Below are positions 26,390 through 34,214 of a stretch of DNA of 64,000 nt, piece after piece. The stretch comes from Sphaerisporangium krabiense (GTDB lineage Bacteria > Actinomycetota > Actinomycetes > Streptosporangiales > Streptosporangiaceae): contig NZ_JACHBR010000003.1 in NCBI RefSeq assembly GCF_014200435.1, positions 340,477 through 404,476 on the forward strand. The letters run 5' to 3'. The notes under the pieces are model-generated. The model was not told where the DNA came from, did not search any database, and saw nothing but the letters and a program-made list of their open reading frames with translations. Positions within the stretch are counted from its first letter, which is position 1. The number at the start of each line of letters is the position of its first letter. A program made the position numbers and the translations under genes.

Positions 26390-26833
26390 ATGATGGCGAG
26401 CGAGCCGCCGCAGGATCCGTTCCACCGCAGGCTGCACCACATCGTCCCGGCGGGGCTGAGCGCGGAGACCGCGCAGACCGGCGGCATGGTGCGGCGCGCG
26501 GCGATCAGCGGGGCGAGCGTCGGCTCGTCCCGGCTGTGGATGGGGCAGACGCACGTCGCGCCCTCCACCGTGTCGGCCAACCACCACCACGGCGAGTCCG
26601 AGACGGCCATCTACGTGGTCAGCGGCACGCCGTCGTTCGTCTTCCTCGACATGGAGGGGGACGAGCCGCGCGAGGTGCGCATCGACGCCAAGCCCGGGGA
26701 CTACGTCTTCGTGCCGCCGTTCGTGCCGCACCGCGAGGAGAACCCCGATCCGGAGTCCGAGGCCGTGGTGGTGATCGCGCGCAGCACGCAGGAGGCCGTC
26801 GTCGTCAACCTGGACGAGCTGCGCTGGGGCTGA
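26390..26833 (+). CDS. Single-domain cupin protein
   Basis: A 147-residue cupin. Motif 1 is NHHHGESETAIYVVSG (metal His/His and Glu), and motif 2 is PGDYVFVPPFVPHREEN with the last histidine, so a metal site is complete. Resembles small cupins of unknown substrate. Start ATG 26390 or 26393, after GGAG. It lies 68 bp behind oxdC on the same strand, and could belong to that operon. A small hairpin (TGTCCGG/CCGGACA) follows its stop. Confidence 0.72.
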   Translation: MMASEPPQDPFHRRLHHIVPAGLSAETAQTGGMVRRAAISGASVGSSRLWMGQTHVAPSTVSANHHHGESETAIYVVSGTPSFVFLDMEGDEPREVRIDAKPGDYVFVPPFVPHREENPDPESEAVVVIARSTQEAVVVNLDELRWG

Positions 26834-26928
26834 GGAGACCCGTTTATCGGCGGAACGGATGTCCGGAACCGGACAGCGGCGTCGCCGCCCGGGATATTGA
26901 CGGCCTTCCCCGGCCGGATTACTTTCTA

Positions 26929-26945
26929 TTAAGAAAGTTTCCTAA
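26929..26945 (+). promoter_or_regulatory. Near-palindromic operator upstream of a small secreted protein gene
   Basis: TTAAGAAAGTTTCCTAA is symmetrical at all but the centre and one pair. Its core AAGAAAGTTTCCTAAC is identical to 297-312 upstream of the AA10 gene. It lies 53 bp before the ATG at 26999. Both targets being exported proteins suggests a common regulator of secreted functions; a ROK-type repressor is one possibility, not shown. Confidence 0.55.
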
Positions 26946-26998
26946 CTGAAAACGCGCTGGTCCGCAGACGCCTTCCCGCCACCCCCCAGGAGCCACGC

Positions 26999-27316
26999 AT
27001 GAACGCGAGAAGATTGGCCGCGACCGCATTCGCCACCGTCCTGGCGACGACCGGGCTGGTGGCCGCCACCGCCACCGGCGCCTCCGCCTCCCCCACCGGC
27101 TGCACCTACACCCTCGACCCCATCCCCGGCGAGCACGGAGCCAGCAGCTACTGCTCCGGCGGCACGGGCGAGCACCGCATCTTCGTCATGGAGAAGCACT
27201 TCCTGGCCGAGGTGGGCTACATCCCCATCGACGGACCGTGGGTGCCCGCCGGGCAGACCTCCTACACCAGGATCCCCTACCACACGATCGTCCAGATCCG
27301 GGTCGACGTGCGCTGA
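26999..27316 (+). CDS. Small secreted protein, unknown function
   Basis: A 105-residue precursor. The signal peptide (MNARR, then AATAFATVLATTGLVAATA) is cleaved probably after ASA at residue 30, leaving about 75 residues with two cysteines (35 and 52) that may form a disulfide. The rest is strand-rich with many Gly, Tyr and Ile and resembles no family I know. The start follows CCCAGGAGCC. The upstream palindrome is the one shared with the AA10 monooxygenase gene, so it may act together with polysaccharide degradation. Function unknown. Confidence 0.75.
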   Translation: MNARRLAATAFATVLATTGLVAATATGASASPTGCTYTLDPIPGEHGASSYCSGGTGEHRIFVMEKHFLAEVGYIPIDGPWVPAGQTSYTRIPYHTIVQIRVDVR

Positions 27317-27376
27317 CCTCCCGGCACCCTCTCCGGCGCATGCCGGGCCCCTGACCGTGCGGCCCGGCAGAGAAAC

Positions 27377-27407
27377 GTGCGGCGCGGCCAGAGCAGGGCC
27401 GCGCCGC
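27377..27407. terminator. Hairpin between convergent genes
   Basis: Perfect 12-bp arms TGCGGCGCGGCC (27377-27388) and complement (27396-27407) around a 7-base loop, ending 2 bp before the stop of the pentapeptide-repeat gene and 60 bp after the small secreted protein gene. Serves both. Confidence 0.75.
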
Positions 27408-27409
27408 AC

Positions 27410-28258
27410 TCATGCGGACGCCCTGCGACGGCCGGAGGGGGCGCCGTCCGCGCTCCAGTGCGCCGGGCGGGCCAGCCACGGGGACAGCCGCGTGGCCGCG
27501 TCGCCCCGGGCGGCGTCGAGCTGGGCCTGGATCAGGAAGATCGCGCCGGTCAGATCGGCGCCGCCGAGCTTCGCGCCCCGCAGGTCCGCGCCGAGCAGAT
27601 CGGCCGATCTCAGGTCGGCGCCCCTGAGGTCCGCGCCGATCAGCAGGGCCCCCCGGAAGTCCGCGCCGCTCAGCCGCGCGTTCCTGAGGCCGGCGCCGGC
27701 GAGGTCCGCGCCCGCGTGGTCGGCGTTCCCGCGCCCCGCCCGTGCCAGCGCGCTCGCCGCGCGCAGCGCCGGCGCGGTCTCGCGCCGGAGCGCCGCGACG
27801 TCCAGCTCCAGCAGCTCGGCCGGGGAGCCCATGCCGAGGCGCTCGATCGCGGCCAGCCTGCCGCCGATCTCCTCGCGCAGGGGGCGGGCCGCCGGCAGGG
27901 CCAGCGCCTCGTTCAGGTACCACAGCAGCTCGTGAAGCTGCCGCATGACGGGGAACACCTCGAACATCCGCGCCCCCGTCCGCGGGTCGCCGCGCCAGTC
28001 ACGGCCGCCGAAGGTCACCTGCGAGACCTTCTGCCCCGCGCCGAAGCAGTCGAACACCGCGCACCCGGCGAAACCGCGCGGGCGAAGCTCGCGGTGGATC
28101 CCGCAGCGGAAGTCCGCGCCGAGGTTCCGGCAGGGTGTTCCGGCCCGCTTGTCGACGGCGAAGTCCGCCGAGGCCGCGAACGGCAGCGCGACGCAGCACA
28201 GCGCGAAGCAGCTCGCGCAGTCCGCCCGCAGATCCGGTCTGGCCGCCCTGTCCGGCAC
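27410..28258 (-). CDS. Cys-rich pentapeptide-repeat protein
   Basis: A 282-residue protein. Residues 178-241 are pentapeptide repeats of the A(D/N)LXX type (GADLRGADLRSADLLGAD) forming a short right-handed beta-helix. The first 71 residues contain eight cysteines (CASCFALCC, then at 43, 52, 66 and 71), reminiscent of a metal or Fe-S cluster site. In between is a helical region (MFEVFPVMRQLHELLWYLNE). GTG 28258 is chosen because GGAAGGGGG precedes it and the conserved-looking part begins right there; the frame runs open to 28627 without resemblance. Function unknown. Confidence 0.72.
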   Translation of the reverse strand: MPDRAARPDLRADCASCFALCCVALPFAASADFAVDKRAGTPCRNLGADFRCGIHRELRPRGFAGCAVFDCFGAGQKVSQVTFGGRDWRGDPRTGARMFEVFPVMRQLHELLWYLNEALALPAARPLREEIGGRLAAIERLGMGSPAELLELDVAALRRETAPALRAASALARAGRGNADHAGADLAGAGLRNARLSGADFRGALLIGADLRGADLRSADLLGADLRGAKLGGADLTGAIFLIQAQLDAARGDAATRLSPWLARPAHWSADGAPSGRRRASA

Positions 28259-28582
28259 CGCGCCCGGCCCCCTTCCGTGCTCTTCCCGCTCTCCGGGAAC
28301 CGTCGTACCGCCCTCCGATCCCCCTCCCCAGAAGGCTAAGGGCCCCGCGGACCACCCCGTGACACGGCCGTGCCTGACGAAGAACACCTGAGCTTCGCCC
28401 GCGCGCTTCCCGCCGGACGCGACGGTGGGTGACGATCGAAGGCACGCGCGGCCCGCGATGGCGGGCGTACGGTGCCGGGCCGCCTCGGGACGCCTTCCCG
28501 CGCGGGCGGGCGGGGCCCCGGGCCGCGACACGGGGGACGGGCGCGGCCCCGGCGAGGGCCGCGGCGAGCGGAGAAGGCGGAG
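28259..28582. other. 324-bp divergent intergenic region
   Basis: Separates the pentapeptide-repeat gene from the second UspA gene. GC-rich throughout; open frames crossing it show no family resemblance. I see no clear operator, and no DosR-like box as good as those at 21124 and 22874. Confidence 0.4.
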
Positions 28583-29122
28583 ATGAGCGAAGAACGCGTC
28601 GAGCGGATCGTGGTCGGAGTGGACCATCGAGCGGAGTCACGGGGCGCGCTGGCCTGGGCGGCCGCGGAGGCGTTCCGGCGGGGGGCCGACCTGGTCGTCG
28701 TCCACGCCCTGGAGGCGCCTAGCCCCGCGCCGTACGCGCCGGTGGCCCGGCGGGCGGAGGCCGAGCGCCGGCGGGCCCGCGAACGCGCGGCGCTGGACCG
28801 GGCGGTCTCGGCCATCGAGCAGCGGTATCCGGGACTGGCCGTGGACCGCCACCTGAGCGGGGACAACCCCGTGCGGGACCTGCTGTGGCACTGCGAGGCC
28901 GCGGACCTGCTGGTGGTCGGCTCGGCCCCCGGCGGGCCCGAGACGCACCTCGGCCCGCTGCTGCTGGCCTGCCTGCGCCACGCCCACTGCCCGATCGTCG
29001 TCGTCAACGGCGGCGAGGAGTCCTGCGACCGCCCGCTCCCCCGCCCCCGCACCCCTTACGGGGACACCCCGCGCCGTCCGCGCGCCGAGATCCCGGCCAC
29101 CAGAGGCCCCCGCTTCCTGTGA
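28583..29122 (+). CDS. Single-domain universal stress protein
   Basis: UspA-domain protein of 179 residues. It opens with ERIVVGVDHRAESRGALAWA and contains the LLVVGSAPGG region, but the ATP-binding loop that normally reads G2XG9GS is degenerate here (GSAPGGPETHLGPLLLA), so nucleotide binding is doubtful. The last 35 residues are a proline- and arginine-rich tail. ATG 28583 follows GAAGGCGGAG. Stands alone between the pentapeptide gene and a GNAT gene. Confidence 0.8.
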   Translation: MSEERVERIVVGVDHRAESRGALAWAAAEAFRRGADLVVVHALEAPSPAPYAPVARRAEAERRRARERAALDRAVSAIEQRYPGLAVDRHLSGDNPVRDLLWHCEAADLLVVGSAPGGPETHLGPLLLACLRHAHCPIVVVNGGEESCDRPLPRPRTPYGDTPRRPRAEIPATRGPRFL

Positions 29123-29145
29123 CCGCCGCGACCGGCCCCGCGGCC

Positions 29146-29673
29146 CTACGCGGGGCCGTCGTCGCGGATCAGCGCGTAGACCGCCGCGTCGCGCCAGGCG
29201 CCGTCCCGGAAGTGCGTGTGACGCAGCACGCCTTCCAGGGTGAAGCCCACGCGCTCCAGCGTCTTGCGCTCGGCGAGGTTGCCGCTCTCGGTGAACGCCT
29301 CCAGCCGATGTACGCGCGTGTACCTGAACAGGTGGTCCACGAGCGCGCGCTGGGCCAGCGCGCCGATGCCCCTCCCCCGGTGCTCGGGCAGCAGCGCGGC
29401 GCCGATCTCGTACCTGGCCCCGAGGTTGTGGGCGGCCACGCCGCTCGCCTGCCAGCTCACCAGGCCCGCCACGGTCCCGTCCGCCAGCTGCACGGCGAGC
29501 GCGGTGGAGTGGGGGCTGACGTAGCCGTCCTCCTCCCAGCGACGGCGGCGGGCCCGGGGATCGGTGAACCCGGTCCACAGAAAGGAGCCGGCGGCGTCGG
29601 GATCGCGGCCGAGGCGATCGAGGAACCCGAGGTCGTCTTCGGTGAACGCGCGCAACGTCACGGTGTCCGCCAC
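29146..29673 (-). CDS. GNAT acetyltransferase (RimJ/RimL type)
   Basis: A 175-residue acetyltransferase of the ribosomal-protein-alanine acetyltransferase type: TLRAFTEDDLGFLDRLG at the N terminus, acetyl-CoA loop LPEHRGRGIGALAQRALV, then ERKTLERVGFTLEGVLR at the C terminus. The start is uncertain: GTG 29673 puts the family N terminus within five codons, while the frame extends to TTG 29709; neither has a good ribosome binding site. Substrate unknown. Divergent from the second NRAMP gene. Confidence 0.78.
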   Translation of the reverse strand: MADTVTLRAFTEDDLGFLDRLGRDPDAAGSFLWTGFTDPRARRRRWEEDGYVSPHSTALAVQLADGTVAGLVSWQASGVAAHNLGARYEIGAALLPEHRGRGIGALAQRALVDHLFRYTRVHRLEAFTESGNLAERKTLERVGFTLEGVLRHTHFRDGAWRDAAVYALIRDDGPA

Positions 29674-29906
29674 CCGGCCGATGATCGCAAACGCCTCGGA
29701 CGCCGTCAAACGACCACGATCGCGGGCGCGGTTGGCGGTTAGCGAAACGTAGCGTAGTCGCCTAGTTACGGTAATGAATCGACGCAGTACAACAAAGCGT
29801 GTAAGTCACACGATGGTCGCTCCGCATCCGCGGACCCGTCCTCCGCACCGCCGCCGGCGTCCAGGCCGTGTCCTCTCGTCCGTCCACGACCCCGAAGGCA
29901 GGTGCC

Positions 29907-31202
29907 GTGAATCCCGTTCCGCACGCCCCGAAACCGGAGAGCGCCTCGGAGCCCGCCGCCGCGCCGTCCCCGGCGGCCTCGCCGCCCGCCCCGGGGCGGA
30001 TGCGGCAGCGCGTGGTGGGGCTGATGGGCCCCGCGTTCGTGGCCGCCGTCGCGTACGTCGACCCCGGGAACTTCGCGACCAACGTCGAGGGCGGCACGCG
30101 GTTCGGGTTCCTGCTGCTGTGGGTGGTGCTGACCGCCAACGTCGTCGCGATGCTGCTCCAGTACCTGTCGGCCAAGCTCGGCATCGCCACCGGGCGCAGC
30201 CTGCCCGAGCTGTGCCGGGAACGGTATCCCCGGCCGGTCGTCTGGGGGCTGTGGCTCCAGGCGGAGATCGTGGTGATCATGACGGACCTGGCCGAGTTCA
30301 TCGGCGGCGCGGTGGCGCTGAACCTGCTGTTCGGGCTGCCCATGCTGCAGGGCGGCGTCCTCATCGCGGTCGCGTCGTTCGTGGTGCTGGCCGTGCGGTC
30401 GGCGCGGCACCGCAGGTTCGAGGCGGCCATCACCGCGCTGCTGGCCGTCGTCGTGGGGGCGTTCCTGTACCAGACGCTGAGCGCGCCGGTGCCGTACGGC
30501 GAGCTGGCGGGCGGGCTGGCGCCCCGGTTCGACGGGGCCGCGAGCGTGCTGCTCGCGGCCGGGATCGTCGGCGCGACGGTCATGCCCCATGCCGTCTACC
30601 TGCACTCGGCGCTCACCCAGGAACGGTTCGCGGGCATGGGCGAGCCTCAGCGGAGCATCCTGCTGCGCGCGCAGCGGTTCGACGTCGTGCTCGCCATGGG
30701 CGTGGCCGGGCTCGTCAACATGGCGATGCTGGTGTCGGCGGCCACCCTGCTGCGCGGCACGGGCGCGGAGCCGACCCTGCACGGCGCCTTCGACCGGTTC
30801 GCCGAGGGCTCGGGGGCGCTCACCGCGCTGCTGTTCGGCGTCGCGCTGCTGGCCTCGGGCCTGGCCTCCTCCAGCGTCGGGGTGTACGCCGGGCAGATCG
30901 TGATGCAGGGCTTCCTGCGCCGCAGGATCCCGCTGTGGGCGCGGCGGCTGGTCGCGGTGGTGCCGGCCCTGGCCGTGCTGGCGTTCGGCGTCGACCCGAC
31001 GCACGCGCTCGTGCTGAGCCAGGTGGTGCTGTCGTTCGGCATCCCCTTCGCGCTGGTCCCGCTGGTGCTGCTGACCCGCCGCGCGGAGGTGATGGGCCCG
31101 TGGGTGAACCGGGGGGCCACGACGCTGGCCGCCGCCTGCGCCTCCGCGGTGATCATCACGCTGAACGTCGTCCTGGTCGCCCTGGTCGGCCCCTCCTTGT
31201 GA
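29907..31202 (+). CDS. NRAMP-family manganese/divalent metal transporter (copy 2)
   Basis: A second MntH-type importer, 431 residues, clearly paralogous to the one at 23813: it carries AYVDPGNFATN in helix 1 and GATVMPHAVYLHSAL in helix 6. The N terminus has a 40-residue Ala/Pro-rich cytoplasmic extension absent from copy 1. GTG 29907 follows GAAGGCAGG. The 150 bp upstream is relatively AT-rich (ACGTAGCGTAGTCGCCTAG) and probably holds its promoter and possibly a metal-regulator site. Two copies 6 kb apart suggest duplication or different regulation. Confidence 0.92.
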   Translation: MNPVPHAPKPESASEPAAAPSPAASPPAPGRMRQRVVGLMGPAFVAAVAYVDPGNFATNVEGGTRFGFLLLWVVLTANVVAMLLQYLSAKLGIATGRSLPELCRERYPRPVVWGLWLQAEIVVIMTDLAEFIGGAVALNLLFGLPMLQGGVLIAVASFVVLAVRSARHRRFEAAITALLAVVVGAFLYQTLSAPVPYGELAGGLAPRFDGAASVLLAAGIVGATVMPHAVYLHSALTQERFAGMGEPQRSILLRAQRFDVVLAMGVAGLVNMAMLVSAATLLRGTGAEPTLHGAFDRFAEGSGALTALLFGVALLASGLASSSVGVYAGQIVMQGFLRRRIPLWARRLVAVVPALAVLAFGVDPTHALVLSQVVLSFGIPFALVPLVLLTRRAEVMGPWVNRGATTLAAACASAVIITLNVVLVALVGPSL

Positions 31203-31236
31203 GAAGAAGCGCGCCCTGCCGGTAAGGTCCGGATGC

Positions 31237-31749
31237 ATGGAGATCAGGCGGCTGGGGAAGGGCGACGAGGAGCGGCTGCGCGAGATCAGGCTGAGGGCGC
31301 TCGAGGACGCCCCCTCGGCCTTCGCCTCGACGCTCGACCGCGAGCGCGCCTTCGGCCCGGAGGTATGGGCCGAGCGGGTGGCCGGGAAGGACTCGGCGGT
31401 GTTCCTCGCCGAGGACGGCGGCCGGCCGGTCGGGACGGCCACGGGCTTCGTGAGCGAGCTTCCCGGCACCGTGCACCTGGTCGGCATGTGGGTGGACCCG
31501 GCCGCCCGCGGCTCAGGCGCCGCCGACCACCTGATCGCGACGGTGCTGGAGTGGGCGCGGGAGCGCGGCGCGCGCGAGGTCGAGCTGTGGGTGACCGTCC
31601 CCAACGACCGGGCCCGCGCGCTGTACACCCGGCACGGCTTCTCCCCGACCGGCGAGCGGCAGCCGCTGCCGTCCGACCCCGCCGTCCTGGAGGACCGTTT
31701 CACGCTCGCGCTGGCCGCGCCCGAGACGGCGGACTCGGCGGAGCGGTAG
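31237..31749 (+). CDS. GNAT acetyltransferase
   Basis: A 170-residue GNAT protein: IRRLGKGDEERLREIRLRA, the strand VHLVGMWVDPAARGSG with acetyl-CoA loop RGSGAADHLIATVLEWA, and VELWVTVPNDRARALYTRHG. The EIRLRALEDAPSAFAST region is frequent in a broad group of GNAT proteins of unknown substrate. Follows the NRAMP gene by 34 bp, possibly in one transcript, and begins a run of three acetyltransferase genes. ATG 31237 lacks a strong ribosome binding site but is right for the fold. Confidence 0.82.
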   Translation: MEIRRLGKGDEERLREIRLRALEDAPSAFASTLDRERAFGPEVWAERVAGKDSAVFLAEDGGRPVGTATGFVSELPGTVHLVGMWVDPAARGSGAADHLIATVLEWARERGAREVELWVTVPNDRARALYTRHGFSPTGERQPLPSDPAVLEDRFTLALAAPETADSAER

Positions 31750-31836
31750 CCGCGGCGCAGGCGCCGTGCGCGGGCGACCGGCGCGGGTCCGCGCGGGGTA
31801 GGTTGGCCGGGCAGGTCCCCGAGCGAGGAGGGCGCG

Positions 31837-32382
31837 ATGCCGGCCGCCGAGATCCAGATGCTCCCTTCCGCCGCGGGCCACGACCCCGCGCTCGTGGCCG
31901 GGCTCACCGAGCTCGTCAACCAGGTGTACGCCGTGGCGGAGCGGGGCCTGTGGGCCGAGGGCGCCGCCCGGACCACGGCCGGCGAGATGGCGGAGCTGGT
32001 CGCCGCCGGCGAGATCGCCGTGGCCCGGGTGTCGGGCGAGATCGCGGGCGGGGTGCGGGTGCGGCGGCTGGAGAGCGGGGAGGGCGAGTTCGGCATGCTG
32101 GTGTCGGCGCCGGCCCACCGCGGGTCCGGCGTGGGACGCGAGCTGGTCCGCTTCGCCGAGGACCTGAGCCGCGGCCGCGGGCTCGCCGCCATGCGGCTGG
32201 AGCTGCTGGTCCCGCGCGACTGGAGGCACCCGGGCAAGGTCTTCCTGCGGGAGTGGTACACCCGCCGCGGCTACCGTCTCGCGGGCACGCGCGACGTCAC
32301 CGACGGCCACCCGCACCTGGCCCCGCTGCTGGCCACCCCCTGCGACATCCACGTCTACCGCAAGCCCCTGACCACCACCTGA
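31837..32382 (+). CDS. GNAT acetyltransferase
   Basis: A 181-residue GNAT-fold protein. The acetyl-CoA loop is SAPAHRGSGVGRELVRFAED, preceded by GEGEFGMLVS; the C-terminal LREWYTRRGYRLAGT is the usual last helix and strand. The N-terminal GLTELVNQVYAVAERGLW region occurs in amino-acid or antibiotic acetyltransferase relatives, but the substrate is unknown. ATG 31837 follows GAGGAGGG. Not closely similar to the preceding GNAT gene, so it is not a tandem duplicate. Confidence 0.82.
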   Translation: MPAAEIQMLPSAAGHDPALVAGLTELVNQVYAVAERGLWAEGAARTTAGEMAELVAAGEIAVARVSGEIAGGVRVRRLESGEGEFGMLVSAPAHRGSGVGRELVRFAEDLSRGRGLAAMRLELLVPRDWRHPGKVFLREWYTRRGYRLAGTRDVTDGHPHLAPLLATPCDIHVYRKPLTTT

Positions 32383-32429
32383 GCCACCGCACCGCCGCCC
32401 CGGCCGCCTGAGAGCCGGGGCGGGGAGGT

Positions 32430-33128
32430 TCAGGCGACGGGGACGTCGGCGGGGGTGCGGACGGTGGTGAAGGGGACGGGGCGGCGCAGCCGGAAGCCCA
32501 GGGTCTCGTACAGGCGGATCGCCGTGGTGTTGGCAGCGGCGGCGTGCAGGCACGGCGTCTCGCCACGGGCCCGGATCCCCGCGGCCACGGCCAGCACCAG
32601 CCGGGACGCCAGCCCCTTCCCCCGGTGCCCGGGGTCGGTGCACACGGCGCTGATCTCGGTCCAGCCCTTCGGGCGCAGCCGTTCGCCGGCCATCGCCACC
32701 AGCGCGCCGCCGTGCCGGATGCCGAGGTAGGTCCCCATCTCGACCGTGCGGGGCAGGAACGGGCCCGGCCTGCACCGCGCGACGAGGTCGAGCATCTCGG
32801 GCACGTCCGCCGCCCCGAGCCGTACGGCCTCGGGCTCGGGCGTGCCCGTGACGTCCTCGCCGGTCAGCTGCACGCCCGGGACCTCGGTGACGACCTCCCA
32901 GCCGTCCGGCGGCGGGAGTTCCACCCCCGCGAGCGGGACGAGCCCGCCGGGGCCGGCCAGCGCCGCCATGTCGGCCCAGTCGGCGGCCTCCGGCTGCGGC
33001 GGCAGCGCGACGAACGGGGAGACGTCCGGCGGGTAGCGCAGCGCGTTGCCGCGCCGCTCGGCGAGGCGGGCGTGCGCGCCGGTCAGCGACGACCAGGCGG
33101 GATAATCCAAGGGATGCGGATCAGTCAC
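32430..33128 (-). CDS. GNAT acetyltransferase, FR47-like
   Basis: A 232-residue protein with a C-terminal FR47-like GNAT domain (EISAVCTDPGHRGKGLASRL, then LHAAAANTTAIRLYETLGF). The N-terminal half (ALRYPPDVSPFVALPPQP) is characteristic of this larger GNAT group and is not catalytic by itself. GTG 33128 lies inside the end of the quinone oxidoreductase gene: the two overlap by 8 bp on the same strand, so translation is probably coupled. Substrate unknown. Confidence 0.85.
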   Translation of the reverse strand: MTDPHPLDYPAWSSLTGAHARLAERRGNALRYPPDVSPFVALPPQPEAADWADMAALAGPGGLVPLAGVELPPPDGWEVVTEVPGVQLTGEDVTGTPEPEAVRLGAADVPEMLDLVARCRPGPFLPRTVEMGTYLGIRHGGALVAMAGERLRPKGWTEISAVCTDPGHRGKGLASRLVLAVAAGIRARGETPCLHAAAANTTAIRLYETLGFRLRRPVPFTTVRTPADVPVA

Positions 33129-34041
33129 CGGGGACCTCGATGACGATCTTGCCTCGGGCGTGTCCCTCCTCCACCGCCCGCAGCGCCGTCGACGCCTCCG
33201 AGAGAGGATGGGTGGCGGTGACGAACGGCCGCAGCACCCCCTGCTCCACCAGCGCCGCCACCTCCTCCAGCACCTCGCGGCTCCGGGCCCGCTCCACCGG
33301 GGAGCCGCCGAGCCGCGCCACGGTCTCCCGGTCCGCGGCGGTGATCAGCTTGGACCGGTCGTCGAGCGCTTCGGCGGCCTCCTCGAGCGCGGCGCCGCCG
33401 ACCAGGTCGTAGACGGCCTGGACTCCGCCGGGCGCGGCGGCCCGCACCCGTTCCGCCAGCCCCGGGCCCGGCTCGACGTAGGTGACGCCGAGGGACTCGA
33501 CGAACTCCTTCTTGGCGACGCTCGCGGTGCCGACGACGGTGAGCCCGGCGTGCCGGGCGATCTGCGCGGCCGCCACGCCCACGCCCCCGCCGACGCCGGT
33601 GATCAGCAGCGTGGCGCCGGGCGGCAGCCCGAGCTGGTGCACGCCGTCGTAGGCGGTGGCCGCGGCCACGGGCAGCGTCGCGGCGTCGGCGAACGAGACG
33701 GCCTCGGGCTTGCGGCCGGTGGTCTCCGCGGGGAGCAGGGTGTACTCGGCGTAGCCCCCGGTGAGAGGGTTGCCGAAGACCGCGTCGCCGGGGGCGAACC
33801 CCTCGACGCCCTCGCCGGCCTCCACCACGACCCCGGCGACCTCAGAGCCGATCACCGCCGGGAACTCGACCGGCGCGAACGCCGCCAGGTAGCCCGCGCG
33901 CCGTTTCCAGTCGACGGGGTTGACGCCGGCGGCGCGCACGGCGACCAGCAGCTCGCCCGGCCCGGGGACCGGCCGGGGGAGGTCGGTGAGGCTCTCCGTC
34001 TCAGGTCCGCCGTACCGCGTGAAGACGTACGCCTTCGGCAT
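33121..34041 (-). CDS. NADP-dependent zinc-independent quinone oxidoreductase (MDR family)
   Basis: Medium-chain dehydrogenase/reductase of the quinone oxidoreductase type, 306 residues. N-terminal catalytic domain: PGPGELLVAVRAAGVNPVDW and PAVIGSEVAGVV; Rossmann domain: LLITGVGGGVGVAAAQIAR binding NADPH. There are no zinc ligands. ATG 34041 follows GGAGGAG. Its last codons overlap the GNAT gene, with which it makes an operon. Divergent from the GH13 gene. Reduces quinones or alkenals by family inference. Confidence 0.92.
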   Translation of the reverse strand: MPKAYVFTRYGGPETESLTDLPRPVPGPGELLVAVRAAGVNPVDWKRRAGYLAAFAPVEFPAVIGSEVAGVVVEAGEGVEGFAPGDAVFGNPLTGGYAEYTLLPAETTGRKPEAVSFADAATLPVAAATAYDGVHQLGLPPGATLLITGVGGGVGVAAAQIARHAGLTVVGTASVAKKEFVESLGVTYVEPGPGLAERVRAAAPGGVQAVYDLVGGAALEEAAEALDDRSKLITAADRETVARLGGSPVERARSREVLEEVAALVEQGVLRPFVTATHPLSEASTALRAVEEGHARGKIVIEVPGD

Positions 34042-34214
34042 GTGACTCCTCCAGAATCCATGGTTTTCCCGCAGGGATGGTAGAGATAAGCGCACCGGGG
34101 CCGCGGTTATTCCGCCCGGCGCCGCCGGCGGCCGGGACGGGCATCACCAGGTGCAGGACGGTGGCGGGCGGGCAAGGGACCTACCATGTGTCGCCCATCT
34201 TCCCAGGAGGCCGA

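Noticed and set aside
31237..33128. Three neighbouring GNAT genes as a tandem duplication
   Set aside because: Their lengths and sequences outside the acetyl-CoA loop differ greatly and one is on the opposite strand, so they are not recent duplicates.
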